A stretch of DNA of 64,000 nucleotides from Ostrinia nubilalis (taxonomy: Eukaryota; Arthropoda; Insecta; Lepidoptera; Crambidae). Each line of letters begins with the position of its first letter. Position 1 is the stretch's first letter. Made by a program: the position numbers and the translations under genes. The stretch spans positions 1,694,001 through 1,758,000 of the forward strand of contig NC_087109.1 of assembly GCF_963855985.1 (NCBI RefSeq), given 5' to 3'. Under the pieces are notes generated by a model, which saw nothing but the letters and a program-made list of their open reading frames with translations, did no database searches and was not told the DNA's origin. This document shows, piece by piece, positions 30,516 through 42,561 of this stretch.

Positions 30516-30944
30516 CTGATTTCTGGTGTGTTGATTAATGGGACAGACAAAAATAAATAGGTCACCTTTCACTTTCTCCAGCATTGCAACTCCTCACCAG
30601 GGGGAACAACGGGAATAAACGGCTAAAACCCATCTGATGAAGGCTGAGATTTTGGGTGCCATATAAATTGGAATTAATCAGAAGAAAATAGGAATTCCCA
30701 GCTAACTATTTGACATCCTTGCACTATTTGCCAAATATTTTTGGAGCAATGGACTTAAATCGGTTTTACCCATAGCAAAACTATTTTAGAATTACTGAAA
30801 AGTAAATCCAAGTGTTCGCTCCGGACGGGTTTGCTCTCAGCGAACTTAACCAACTAAATAGTGGTATAATCGTAGATAACACGGACGCACTGAGTAATGG
30901 ATGTGTCGCGTGCAATGCTGGTAACAGGGCTGCCAAAATATTCC

Positions 30945-31135
30945 ACTTTTTTATGCAGAACAAGGCAGGTATTTGACCGCAATCGCACCCTGTTAAGTGA
31001 GATGCAGTCTAGGATGATACATATCTGCTCTGTAAGTGCCTATTCACTCTTGCCTTGAAAAGGCCTGGATTATATGTTCAGGAAAGATAGCAGCAGGCAG
31101 CTAATTCCAGTCCCTAACTGTTCGCATTATAAATT
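30945..31135. repeat. Interspersed repeat, copy of 648-838
   Basis: TTTATGCAGAACAAGGCAGG, GAGATGCAGTCTAGGATGAT and CTAACTGTTCGCATTATAAA align with the copy at 648-838. Confidence 0.65.
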
Positions 31136-31700
31136 CTCCCTTCTAACAGTACCGTACCAGTTGAACTACTGGGATTTTTCTTTCCAGTAGACTTATAAGG
31201 CTATTGGAAACTATGTACCCAGTAGACTTACCAGAACAAAAAAAAAACTACCAATAGTCCTACTCTTATGAAGACTACAAATATTGACTTACTTTTTAAT
31301 CAATAGTTTACTCAATAGCTTTCAAAGACATCAGGGCCTCCCCAAGCCGTCTAGAAGCAAGAGGGTCAACCTCCTGAAGTGGATACTAAATGACCTGATG
31401 ATTATGAAGTTTTTAATGGCCATTTCAAGCCACTATGATCTATACAATACCCATAAACCCAACCACCCATAACCCATTGGTTTACATTTTTCCTTCAAAT
31501 AGTGTTAAAAAGTAAATCCAGTTGATTAGCTGTATTTGTATTGATAAATATTAAATTTTATAGTTGATAGAAAACGATGTATGTATTTAGGCCTAAAAAC
31601 CAGGTGGGTTAAATGAAATTATAATTTGAGAATATTTATTTATTTGTACATTGTAAATAAGTATCCAAACTGGTTCAGTTTATTGTACAAGATGTTAGAC
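31136..31700. other. No gene; short repeat-like text
   Basis: 31325-31415 includes AGGGTCAACCTCCTGAAGTG and AATGACCTGATGATTATGAA, resembling a repeat 3' end seen near 59240-59275. The rest is AT-rich. Confidence 0.35.
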
Positions 31701-31704
31701 TTAT

Positions 31705-31860
31705 AGAATATAATATAATAAAATCTTTATTGCCAAAAATAGACTTACAAATAAGGTTTTAAGTTAGGCACAACCCTAGCAGCTCTGTGGGCGAGCGACA
31801 CGCGCGCCCTCTGCAACGCGCTTTGGCTGCGCGCGCGCCGGGTCAACGACCTCCGATACT
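31705..31860 (-). mobile_element. Probable retrotransposon 3' end
   Basis: On the minus strand a GC-rich coding-like end (GGCGCGCGCGCAGCCAAAGC) leads to TTGGCAATAAAGATTTTATT, a polyadenylation-like terminus with a TTATA-rich tail. The open frame is SLARRAARVVPNLKPYL-like and arginine-rich. Family unknown. Confidence 0.4.
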
Positions 31861-33054
31861 AAAAGCGCTTATTTACTAAACTTTCGCATTCCTGGATAAT
31901 CATTTCAGTTATCTACGATACGAGGAAGCGTTAGTTTTAAGTTATTTTATTTTACTTACTTGGAACTAGGAACTTGGTTTTTTATACGACTTCCTCATAG
32001 TATATTTCCAGCTAGAAAGCTGCTAATTAAAATTTCCCAATTTATTATAATTACACAGTTTTTATGTTTCAAAAGAGTAAACAATACGATTTATCAAAGT
32101 ATGTAAGATTTTGATAAAGGTAACATAACTATACCTTGTTGTTATTAATTAAGTAACTAATTATTTTATTTAGCTAATGATACTTAAACACGTTAACAAA
32201 TAATTCAGTTTCAATTATTTATACGTTAAACAAACATGAACAAAAAATTACTTTTATTTTGTTGTCATTCAATTGAATATAAAAAAGTATAGTGCAGTAA
32301 TAATTTTATCTGGTTCACATCATAGTGCTAAAGCTTTTAATAAACAGTCATGTCATTCGTTTAATATTATTACTTTCATCTGACACAATAGGGATTTACA
32401 CTGACTGACATGAAAATAGCACCCAATGCATTTATTTTTTCTTCATCTGTATGAATAATATAAATGCAACAGTAACATCTGCTGTCACCTTCTCACGCGG
32501 TTCTTTAAGTGGTTTTACTGAGATGATGTAAAGATAGAGAATCCCAGGTAAAAACTAGAATACTTTCATACTAGTTTTTGCCAGTTTTTGGGCAGAAACT
32601 CACGCGTGAAGCGGCGGCCAAACAGCTAGAAAGAAAAAAAATGTGAAAAAGCTAATAGTTGTTTTTCACCACTTTGCACTGTATTGATAAAAATACAAAA
32701 TAAATAGTCTTTTTAAGAAACACAAATGTCGTGTTAATTACTAATTGAGTTTGTTCATTAAACACGAAAAGTTATGTGCTACTATTTGTGATTTAATCTC
32801 TATTAGCTCTTGTAAAACAATTAAGTAATTTAAACGTCAATCAGCTTGAGCACATTAAGCTGTTGACACTTTTTTGCTTTTTATTCAGAGTTATTACTTT
32901 AGTCTAACGTGTTTATATGGAATATATTTGATGTTCAATTATCTTAAAATAATGACAGTCAACATGTGTTGTATAACTAGAAAATTCAGCTCAATTAAAA
33001 AAAAAGTAAAGAAGCTATACTTGGCGTGTATCTAGCCTTGAATAGAGCTTACAT
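31861..33054. other. No gene recognised
   Basis: AT-rich. At 32545-32640 a hairpin AAAACTAGAATAC/GTATGAAAGT-like and GAAGCGGCGGCCAAACAGCTAG suggest a worn Helitron-like end. Confidence 0.35.
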
Positions 33055-33057
33055 TGT

Positions 33058-33178
33058 TCATTCGTTCGTTCGTTTCAGCCAAAAGACGTCCACTGCTGGA
33101 CAAAGGCCTCCCCAAGGCCTTCCATAACGACATGTCCTACGTTACCCGACGATCTGGTGAAGGTCGCGGGAAGAGTTT
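33058..33178 (-). mobile_element. LINE 3' end with (TTCG)n tail
   Basis: TTCATTCGTTCGTTCGTTTC, then AGCCAAAAGACGTCCACTGC and GGACAAAGGCCTCCCCAAGG. It is the complement of the family at 18698-18803. Confidence 0.65.
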
Positions 33179-33597
33179 ACATACTAATACTAATAAATAA
33201 TTCGAATTGAAATACCATCTTGCATTCATCTCCACAACACCAAAAAATACCTAAAAAAATATCATCACACCATCTCAAAAAAACGTCATCACACTTTATG
33301 GCCGGTTGTGTATTTCAAGAAACCATTGCTGGTGCAGTTAATATGGCCGGCAGTGTACTTATTCATGAATGGCTAGACAGATCGAAAGTGCTCAATCACT
33401 ATGTAGGGCCTTAACATTCACTTTCGTGGGGCCTAACAAGGGCGTGTGTGATTTCTACATTTGAATATGGTGTTTCACATGCGGTTTACGTCAATATTAG
33501 CAAGTTTAACAGCACTTCGAATCGGGCGTACGTGAGGTAAATACCTTAGTAAAGTGAGGTACACGCTACGGCGTAAGACGGAAAGAAACTCAAAATT

Positions 33598-33690
33598 TGC
33601 AAGTAGGCTTTTACACGTCCCAGTATTAACCCTACCACTGATTCGGGACAATAAATGGACCAGTGCTTAGAAGAAACCATAGCCGATTTT
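33598..33690. mobile_element. Retroelement end scrap
   Basis: GCAAGTAGGCTTTTACACGT and GATTCGGGACAATAAATGG match 26230-26940. Here the ACTTTTAC target of the hAT-like element is absent or altered. Confidence 0.5.
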
Positions 33691-34127
33691 CGCGGCAAAC
33701 CCCTCGCACATTGAGGACATATGAGCTCGCCGCCAACAAAATTATAGTGAATGGCGGCAGAAAGTTAAAAACAAAGGTTCTTTTAAAAAATAAAGGTTTT
33801 TTTTTAAATCAATACTTTTCCCAATTAGCATTTACACGCAAATGACATATTTGAAGGGCTCTTCGATTTGTTAACATGAATAAACATGTTTGTGTTAATT
33901 TAAGGTCGGGAAAGCTGTGAGATCTCATACGCCTTTGTTTTGGCAAGTGACAAGTGAGTTACTTTTGGTTTCTGTCGATTTTTCTTTTTTGTCACTTTCT
34001 TTTTTGGCGTGAACATTATCTATGTCTGTAGGTTGGGTATTACTAAGTCGATCGTGAGGTAGGTTCGCTACTGGTCGTTTTTTTCAGCATCATTATCATT
34101 CATTTAGTCTCTACGGCAGTAGACATC

Positions 34128-34336
34128 TAAATATATAACTCAAAGGTGACTAACTGACTGACTGACTGACATAGATCTATCAACGCACAGCCCAAACCAC
34201 TGGACGGATCGGGCTGAAATTTGGCATGCAGGTAGATGTTATGACGTAGGCATCCGCTAAGAAAGGATTTTACAAAACTCCACCCCTAAGATCTAACGGG
34301 ATCCACGCGTTCGAAGTCGCGGGCGGCCGCTAGTCC
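34128..34336 (+). mobile_element. Helitron-like repeat, near full length
   Basis: From ATATAACTCAAAGGTGAC with TGACTGACTGACTGAC, through GGGCTGAAATTTGGCATGCA, to GTCGCGGGCGGCCGCTAGT. A GC-rich hairpin directly before CTAGT is the expected Helitron 3' end. The other members are listed separately. Confidence 0.5.
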
Positions 34337-35538
34337 TCTATAATTTACCATAATTAAATGGATTATTTGGTTTTGGTCAACAAACACTCTTCAAGCTGAC
34401 CAAACCGTTTATGGAGGCCTGTCTTTCGCATTTTGTTCCTTAGTTGTCGTAGTTGCTTAACTTCACTCATAATACCAAATTCATGTCAATAAACCATGAG
34501 ACAATGGAAATAAACTTACTTAATACTGTCTACAGTTATGTATTTTAGTATTAAACTGTCCTTTTGCACTCATAGTTCTGTGCAGTACAGTTTTAAATAA
34601 ATAAATAGGATGTATTAGATTCAGAAGAAAGGAAAAGTAACTGTAAGATATTATATTAACAATAATTGACTAACTAGGTACTTAAATAAATGCGTAGGTA
34701 TTCGTCACACTGCCACTCAACTGAACATCAATGTAGCTTTTAAAAAAACAAGAACTTTTACTTAAGAACTTTCTTTAAGCTTGGAACTTGTTCTTTGAAG
34801 TTGTTTTCATAACTTTTACTATCTACAGCTACAATTTAAGAGCCATTTTACATTTTCGTGCGAATTTCTAAGATTTTGGAAGCATGAATTACTATCTTAA
34901 GCAACACCCAGAGATTATTTAATAACTGCGAAAGATAGGTCGATCCTTGGTGTTGACCATTAATGAAACGGATTTACTAAAACTCTTTTGCTTAATTCTC
35001 AGTGCCCCATCTCCCACAACCATTTTACGGAAAAATTGCCGCAGACTCTATTTCAAAGTCCTGTATCTATTATTTATGCTCATATAATAAGCTTAAAAAT
35101 ATATAGTAATCATCAAACATATATTCTTGTAGTCCATTAATGAAATAGATTCTTGAATTTCATTACCATTATTGAGTAAAATCTAAAAATAATTTGGCAA
35201 ATTTGAAGATTAACGTCACATTTTGATCGTGGTTTTTAGTTTAAAAACACAGCAATAACTGCAATAAAAGTATCCCAAAATGAAGAATATTCATTGTAGT
35301 ATTGATTTCTACAGTTATTGTTTTAATATTAGTAACCACTTTGTCAAAATATTGATGTGAATATCAGTATAAATTACAATGCACAAGCCGACATCGATTA
35401 GTATGGCGCGAGCGCCCGTCAAGGCAGGACCTGTGTCACTTTTCCCGCCATGACGTTTACGTGCGTTCGTGTCGTGAAGCGGTGATTTATACGGCGACCA
35501 AATACATTTGATACTATGCCGAGTGGTCCCTGTTTCGA
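34337..35538. other. No gene recognised
   Basis: AT-rich intergenic sequence. The GC-richer patch 35385-35500 (GGCGCGAGCGCCCGTCAAGG) contains no supported coding frame. Confidence 0.35.
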
Positions 35539-35568
35539 GTCGGCCGTTTGGTGTAGTGGTTTGAAACG
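35539..35568 (+). repeat. SINE head fragment
   Basis: GTCGGCCGTTTGGTGTAGTG is identical to the head of the SINE at 40880-41154. Only the A-box part is present. Confidence 0.55.
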
Positions 35569-36761
35569 GACTAATTTGTTTGTTTGGAGGCAATAGGCTC
35601 CGAAAAAAAATTATTTCACGATTAGAATTCAAAACGTTTTCGTATTTTATGTAGGCTATAAAATATTTTTAAAAAGTTTAGTCCAAAATCTTTAATAAAT
35701 TGGACGTTTAATAAATAAATTTGATAAAATTCGATTTTAGTACTAGTTTTTCAGTAATTCTATGATTTAACTAAAGTTTTTATATTTTATGCATATTTAT
35801 TAACTTCTAAAATATATTATATTCTATTGATAGATGACGTGCTTCGTATTTTATTAAAATTATTACCTGACTAGGTTCTATAGGTGTAGAATGTTATTTT
35901 GGAGATAACTTGCTTCCATAGAGATATTTTATAGAGAGATGCTTAGTAATGCGCTGAGTTCGAAACTCAGTGTCGCATTAGGAATTCACACACACAAAGT
36001 CAAAATATGTGCTCATTATCCACTGCGGTATTAGTATTTAATGTTCGAATAATCTTTAGTACTATGCAAGCAATGTAAACTGTTTAGGTACATTATGTCG
36101 TCGCTGCTGTCATTATTGCTTTCACAAGCAATATGTTCTGTTTTTGGGCATATTGTTGCGACACCGGCTCCGCCCCCTTGTCACATCTCCCTTTAGTTTC
36201 TGTAATCTGTGCTTGCATCGAGGTTGATATCAATTAAAATTAAATATTCCTTAGTGCTTTTGATTTAAATTATTTTTTTATTTTGACATGTGTTTGAAAA
36301 ATCAAGGTCAGATCGCAATAAAATAACAAGTGAAAACGTAACATTGATGAGGTAATTCCATTAGAAAGTAGGTATGTATTCATTCCTAGGATTCCCCTAA
36401 CACCATCAAATTCAAGAGAATTCAAGGGAGTGCAGTTTCCCATGCTTAGGGGCCACGGTTTAAAATAGCGTGGTTGCATAGAGCAACTACGTGCGCTGCT
36501 CATACTAATTTTCGATACAAAAGCAAGTGTTGGCGCCCTCACGAGTTTTAGCGGAGTGCCATATGGTAGCGGGAGTAGACTTAAGGGAAATCTATGCTTC
36601 TCCGACAGCCAGTTGTATGTAGCATGCTCCAGAGTATGCGCACAATAAAATTCTGGTCGATGCTAGGGATGGATAAGCGTCGCTGTCGCTGGCGACAGGG
36701 TCTTCTGGTTCAGGGTTCATGGCGTAGGTCTCAGGCAAAATTAAATCCACTCGTAGAGAAT

Positions 36762-37069
36762 AATAGGCTAGATGTCAAAATTTCAATTATTTGTCCGTCA
36801 GACAGTTATTTAGAAAATATTACTCATATTTTTTATTTTCTTTCATAATTAAATAATAACAGTGCTACATCGAGTTGAAATGGCGCGATACGTCACGTTT
36901 GAGTAGAATTTTTACTCAAAAGTGACGTCACGCGACATTTCAACTCAATACAATACTGTAATTACTCGTTTATGAAAAAAATAGATAATATGTCTCCAAA
37001 ATTTTTTAATTATCTCTCTGACGGACTAAACAGAATTTCGATTTCATTACCCAGTCATCATCCCTATTA
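36762..37069. mobile_element. MITE with GTCCGTCAGAC ends, empty copy
   Basis: Ends AATAGGCTAGATG and CATCATCCCTATT are imperfect inverted repeats, as are the inner GTCCGTCAGACAG blocks. A strong central palindrome holds GTGACGTCACGCGACATTTC. A second copy at 40085-42560 is interrupted by a LINE. Confidence 0.75.
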
Positions 37070-37149
37070 CACACAGCACTAGAGTCGTATCGGAACTGAG
37101 TGAACCAACGGTTTTGCGATAGGAACGTCCGACCCGAGTGATAGTACTG

Positions 37150-37262
37150 CTGTACTGTAAAGTTTCATCAAAATCTGTTCAGTAGTTTTTGCGTGAAAGA
37201 GTAACAAACATCCAGACATCCACACAAACGTTCGTATTTATAATATTAGTAAGACTAGTAAG
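37150..37262. mobile_element. Helitron-like/MITE repeat, partial
   Basis: ACTGTAAAGTTTCATCAAAA to TTATAATATTAGTAAGACTA, the right half of the family at 22270-22455. Confidence 0.5.
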
Positions 37263-37545
37263 ATTTAAGATAGTTAGATGAATTATTTTAGTTATTTGTT
37301 TAATAATAATAATATTTATTTATTTATTTATTTCTTAGCTCTGTCTGATAATGGATCTGGAGGAGTTGCAATGGCCACCTCCATTGTAACTCCGTAACAA
37401 AACAATAGAACCCTATGGAGTTTGGGCTTGTGTGATTCGCTTTGACGAATACTTCGTCCCTAAATGATATCCAGGGTCCGATGATGGAGCTGTAAGGGGG
37501 CAAATTTTTTTTTCACTATGTCACTGTCTTTATTTTTTACTTATA

Positions 37546-38292
37546 GCCCGACCAGGAACATAAAAACCCTGGCATAGAGGCGCGTTAATTGCATTTGATA
37601 GTGCAACACTGAGTACAGTCGTACCTGTGTTAAATTAATAGGCTAATTTTATGTATCAGGATTCAGGATTACGGGCTAATTTGATATTTTCATAAATTAA
37701 CGAAAAAAGATTATATAGGTAACTTGGTCTAAATAAATTAAATGAAACCATCAATCGAGCTAGTAGGATTTATTTTATTATTCATCAATAATCAAATTCA
37801 GAACTTGAATATTGTACTGCAATGTCTGCTCATGAACGCTTCAAACTCGGTACTTCTTTCCCAATTCCATAAAATTCAACACTTTCAAAGTGACAAAAAT
37901 CTTTAAAATAGGTAGTTGAAACAAACCACAGCTAATTTTCATAGTGGACTATACTATACGATAAACATGTCAGTCAATTTGACAACCTTTGTCGGAAACA
38001 TTATTCAATGAAAATATTGTCCGAACCCTTAGTACTTCTCTTAGACAAATAATTTAACACTTTGTGAACCAGTTTTCTTTCACGACTATAAAAAGTTTTT
38101 AGCACTTTAATTCCCAAATCCATTGCACACATTTAAAATAAAGTTTGTTTACACTTTGACAGCAATAGACAGTTTATTATTGACATGCAAGGTGACATGT
38201 CAATGAAGTTTTCAGTTACTGTTGCCATTAAAAGAAATTAGTACCATTAGTTTTCCGCAACATGGCGAGGCTTTTTATGTTCCTGGTCGGGC
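37546..38292. mobile_element. DNA element with GCCCGACCAGGAACATAAAA ends
   Basis: About 20-bp terminal inverted repeats, GCCCGACCAGGAACATAAAA at the left and its near-exact complement at the right. They are flanked by TATA on both sides, so the target is TA or TATA. 747 bp with no transposase frame. Confidence 0.78.
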
Positions 38293-39233
38293 TATAATAT
38301 ATATTTTACATATTATACCTATACGTGTTTCATTTATTAATCGAAATATAAAAATCTTTGAAAGACTAAATACCTAAACTCTATTAAAATTTTATATTAA
38401 TTATTCATGTTTTAATACCTTATTCTACCTAAAAATTAATAACTTATTAATACGGTCACGGCTCAAGATTTTTTTGTCCATTTCGGCGTTCTTTTTACTC
38501 TTTTGTCTTTGCGTTGACAGTTTGTAGCTAAATTCGCGCGGAATATTTTTGTGAAATGGCTCTTAAACACTTAGCAGTGAAATTGATTTATTTAATTGAT
38601 ACTTATTATCATAATCTCAAAGATTACTGGTGATTTCTCAAGTCTCATTTTCACTATGACCAGTAAGTATTGAGATTATTATAGACTGGGTCTGCCGTGG
38701 CTTCGTTTGCGTGGACTAAGACCTATCTTAGCATAAGTATTTTAGTAAATGCTTGCTTATGTAGCTACTTTTTATATAGAATAAGGTGAGATGCAGTCCA
38801 GTTGTAGTAAGCTTTGCTTATTTTGGGACTAGATGGCAAACAGTCTGTGTTTGTTGGTATAACAATTTACCATTTTTTCGGAGTTTTGTTCAGGCAGGTT
38901 ATAGGCTTCGTGACTATACATGGCATGACGTTTTAACTAAATTAAATATTGTTTTGTTGTTGTTTTGATTTTTCATAATCACACTGGATAGACGGAGATA
39001 AGTTTCAAAAATGATTCTTCTTACTTATGATAATTCTTATTTAGTCTTTCAGAACTACTTTTGCTAAACCTTCACGGAATCTCTATAATTTTATTTTAAG
39101 TATTGTATAGAAGATAGAGTAAACTGACGGTAGGTTGTCGCTCTCCAAGAAAATATGATTGCTAAGTTTCTCTCTCGTTGACGTAATTGCGCTTGTACAT
39201 GCATATACTATGTTAAACGCACTATCGGTTATA
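38293..39233. other. No feature recognised
   Basis: AT-rich intergenic sequence. No repeat or coding supported. Confidence 0.4.
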
Positions 39234-39606
39234 CAGGATGTCCCAAAAAGTAGTGTCAAGCTGAAGTCCAGAAGTAGAGCATCACTAGGGCTATCCGAAT
39301 CGCCTCATGTAATGTGTTGCAATATTTGATAGTTTTTGAGTTATGATGGTTTTAATGCACTTTTTTAGTCTCTGCGGCGCGAATAGATAAAGTGCCTGAT
39401 TTTTTTATTATTATTAGACGAATACTAGGCTGATTCAGAAGTATTTACATCCATAACACAGATGTAAACTAAAAACATTAAAAATCCTGTATGTTGTAAA
39501 AAAATCATCATCATTACTCGAAAACTATAAAAAGTCGCGGTGATTCGAATAGCCCTAGTGATGCTCTACCTCTGGGCTTCTGCTTGACACTATTTATTGG
39601 GAAACC
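39234..39606. mobile_element. Foldback MITE
   Basis: Ends CAGGATGTCCCAAAAAGTAG and (complement) TAGGTTTCCCAATAAATAG. Both continue TGTCAAGC.GAAG.CCAGA and GTAGAGCATCACTAGGGCTA, so each arm is at least 70 bp. TA lies at both borders. Confidence 0.72.
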
Positions 39607-39621
39607 TATAAAAAAACTCAT

Positions 39622-39680
39622 TATATTTTTGTAAGTAGGCTTTTAAAAAGCACTTTTACACCCTGTATACAGGGTGTGTT
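39622..39680. repeat. Retroelement scrap plus ACACCCTGTATACAGGGTGT palindrome
   Basis: TTGTAAGTAGGCTTTTAAAA matches 26225-26257. It is followed by the perfect 20-bp palindrome, which looks like two mariner-type ends (CAGGGTGT) placed head to head around TA. Confidence 0.5.
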
Positions 39681-40570
39681 GGAAAACTCCAGCGATTAGC
39701 TATCCCACGCTCGATATTATTAGTATGTTTTTATTAATTTCTTTTCTGCACCACTTAGCTTGTAATAAGTTTATTGATTTCAATGTAGACACGAATCTAG
39801 TATACTCAAGTACATTAATTTTATGATATTGATGAAACAATGAAACGTATTAATTGGATGAAATACTTTTTAATCAATTAAGTTTAATGTAAATTTAATT
39901 GGAAAAAGCGTTTTTTGTCTCTGGATTTTTTGGAGAATATTACGAGTATATTGTTAGCTTCGGCCAACATATTTTTTACATTCTGTATGCTGTTTTTCTT
40001 TGTTCTTGGTTATTTTGTGACAGTCTGACAGACAGACAGACAGACAATCAGCGAGACTTCAGACTTGTATGCTCTCTCACGTCATAATAGGCTAGATGAC
40101 AAAATTTCAATTATTTGTCCGTCAGACAGATAATTAGAAAATATTAGACTCATATTTTTTATTTTCTTTCATAATTAAATAATAACAGTGCTACATCGAG
40201 TTAAAATGGCGCGATACGTCACGCTTGAGTAGAATTTTTACTCAAAAGTGACGTCACGCGACATTTCAACTCAATATAATACTGTATGTATGTTGTGTTT
40301 ATGTCACAAGACCGAGCAAAAAATGACGAACTTGTTGGTGAAAAACATAACACACTAAACATTGTTATTGACTGGTTAAAATCTATAAATTTAACTGTAA
40401 ATCTAGAGAAAACCAAATTATTAGAATTTAGAAATTATAAAAATGATCCACTAGAATTAAGTATTAAAATTGACAATAAATTAATAGAAAAAGTGCCTGA
40501 CATAAAATTCTTAGGTTTAAATATAGATACTCATATGAACTGGAAGGCACATATCGAGACAATAACCTCG

Positions 40571-41739
40571 TAGCGCCCACGGATTTTTTGGATCCTCTTT
40601 AACTACGACCCGACCGTCCTTCTTATAGGACTTATAGTTATAGTCCTATCAGCCCAAGATTTTGAGTTGAAATTCGTATGTGTTAGAGTTACCGGTTTGA
40701 AGTGAAACTTTCAGGGTATAATTATGATTATATTAGCATGTGTTTTTAAATTCAATTATTTGTCTACCTTTTGTTCTTTACAAAGGCCATCGGGCCACAA
40801 ATTCTAGATTAAAAGGAAGTATTAAGTGATGTAAAATTAAATAATACAAAAAATTAGTAGTGTAAAGAGTATTAAATTAATAATAATAATAAATATAATA
40901 AATATTTTTGAACAATTTCACACATAACGCTATCTAGCCCCATAGTAAGCAATTAATATGCTTGTGTTATGGGTGCTCGCTTAACGGATATACTACATTA
41001 TATACGTTTTAAATACATACATATTATACTAGTAACACCCAGACCCATCACAGAAATTAAAATTCATCATTTCAATTTCTGCCCGGCTGGGAATCGAACC
41101 CGGGACCTCTCGGCATAGTAGTCCCTTTTAGAACTACTACACCAAACGGCCGACAAATAATTGATTAATTAAATTAATTATTAGTGAAAGATAAGTTGCA
41201 TTTTTATATTAGTAATATTCCATAAACCAATATAACACAAAGCCACAAACTAAAAATATTATGATATTTTTAGTACTAGCTTCGACCCAACCGCCTTCAC
41301 AAAGTACATATTATTTCAAACCAAGATTTCGCAGAATTTCTGCCCTAAAAATGCAAAGTAATTATCTCTATTTAAGTAATACCTATTCGTTAGCAACTTT
41401 TTGCATAAAAACATACTCGACAACCACGGATTATCATAAAAAAATGCGATTTACTAACTACGTGTTAGTGAGCCGTCCATACAGCCGGCCATTTTTCAAA
41501 AAATCCCATCTGTCAATTGTGACAGCCAATGGTAGCATACCGGAAACTGTTCCCTAATATTTCGTTCAGAAATCGAATTAAATTATTTCTTTAAGCCGCG
41601 AAATTTCAAAAATCTAGACAAAGTTTAATAATATGGCCTTCTGAAAGGCGCATGGGCGGTAATTGAAAGTTAGTTGATAAAAGTTCTGGGCTGTAGTCGC
41701 CATGTTTATTTTGGGTTATCAAAAGGCGCGTGGGCGCTA
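40571..41739. mobile_element. DNA element with TAGCGCCCACG ends inside the LINE
   Basis: Inverted ends TAGCGCCCACG / CGTGGGCGCTA. Taking CG (40569-40570, 41740-41741) as target duplication, removal rejoins the LINE reading frame exactly (..ITS-RINKKLSS..). A TA target would break the frame. 1169 bp. It holds a SINE and no transposase that I recognise. Confidence 0.7.
40880..41154 (-). mobile_element. tRNA-headed SINE, near full length
   Basis: On the minus strand: head GTCGGCCGTTTGGTGTAGTA, B box GGGTTCGATTCCC, body with GATGGGTCTGGGTGTTACTA, and (ATT)n tail. ATTAAATTAAT on both sides may be a target duplication. Confidence 0.75.
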
Positions 41740-42561
41740 CGAGGATAAATAAAAAATTGTCGAGTGGTTGCTATGCCTTGTCGATTTTAAGCAGTGTTTC
41801 CTCAGAAAATGTAACTAAGAACGCATACTATGGGTACATATATCCTCTATTGACATATGGCATAATATTCTGGGGCAACTCTGTTAATGTTCAATCGACA
41901 TTTTATACTTGAAAAGAAATGCCTTCCCGTAATGTACCACATTGACAAATATGAAACTTTGAGAAATGTATTTAAAGATTATAAATTTCTGACTTTGACG
42001 GGTATCTATATACTTGAAACATGTGTATTTGTAAAGAATAATAAGGATCATTTCTGTGAAAAAAGTAAAATTAAAAAGAATCTTAGATCTCAACATGCTT
42101 ATAACATTTGTATTTTGAAATCATCAAGTTATATTTATAGCAAGAGTACCTTGATTACAGGAACTCGAGTGTTTAACCATTTGCCTAACTGTATAAAAGC
42201 ACTAGAAAACCCGCAATTCAAACAGAAATTGAAAGAATGGTTGTTGCAGAAATGTTTTTATAACCTAGATGAATATTTTAATAAGTTTTGACATAATATT
42301 ATTTATTGACATTTGTTTTTTATTATTATTTTAAATTTTCTATTAACATAATATTGTACATCCGAAATGGATAACTGTTGAAGCCACTAAATTATTGTTA
42401 CCACCTTTTGTACACAGTTTTGACAATGAAATTATGATTATGATTATGTAATTATTCGATTATGGAAAAAATTAAAAAATATGAGTCTAATATTTTCTAA
42501 TTATCTGTCTGACGGACTAAATAGAATTTCATTTTCATTACCCAGTCATCATCCCTATTAT

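Larger units (their letters stand above)
40287..42446 (+). mobile_element. LINE (Jockey/CR1-type reverse transcriptase C-half)
   Basis: The plus strand gives LNIVIDWLKSINLTVNLEKT and DIKFLGLNIDTHMNWKAHIE before an insertion. After it come YYGYIYPLLTYGIIFWGNS and the C-terminus ending LLQKCFYNLDEYFNKF with TGA at 42289-42291. This is the end of a non-LTR reverse transcriptase: thumb and C-terminal region. A frameshift sits near 41890-41900. The 3' tail is ATTATG repeated. TGTA on both sides is a likely target duplication. 5' truncated. Confidence 0.75.
40085..42560. mobile_element. MITE with GTCCGTCAGAC ends, interrupted by a LINE
   Basis: Left part 40085-40286 and right part 42451-42560 align with the uninterrupted copy at 36762-37069. 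The inserted LINE occupies the difference. Confidence 0.75.
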
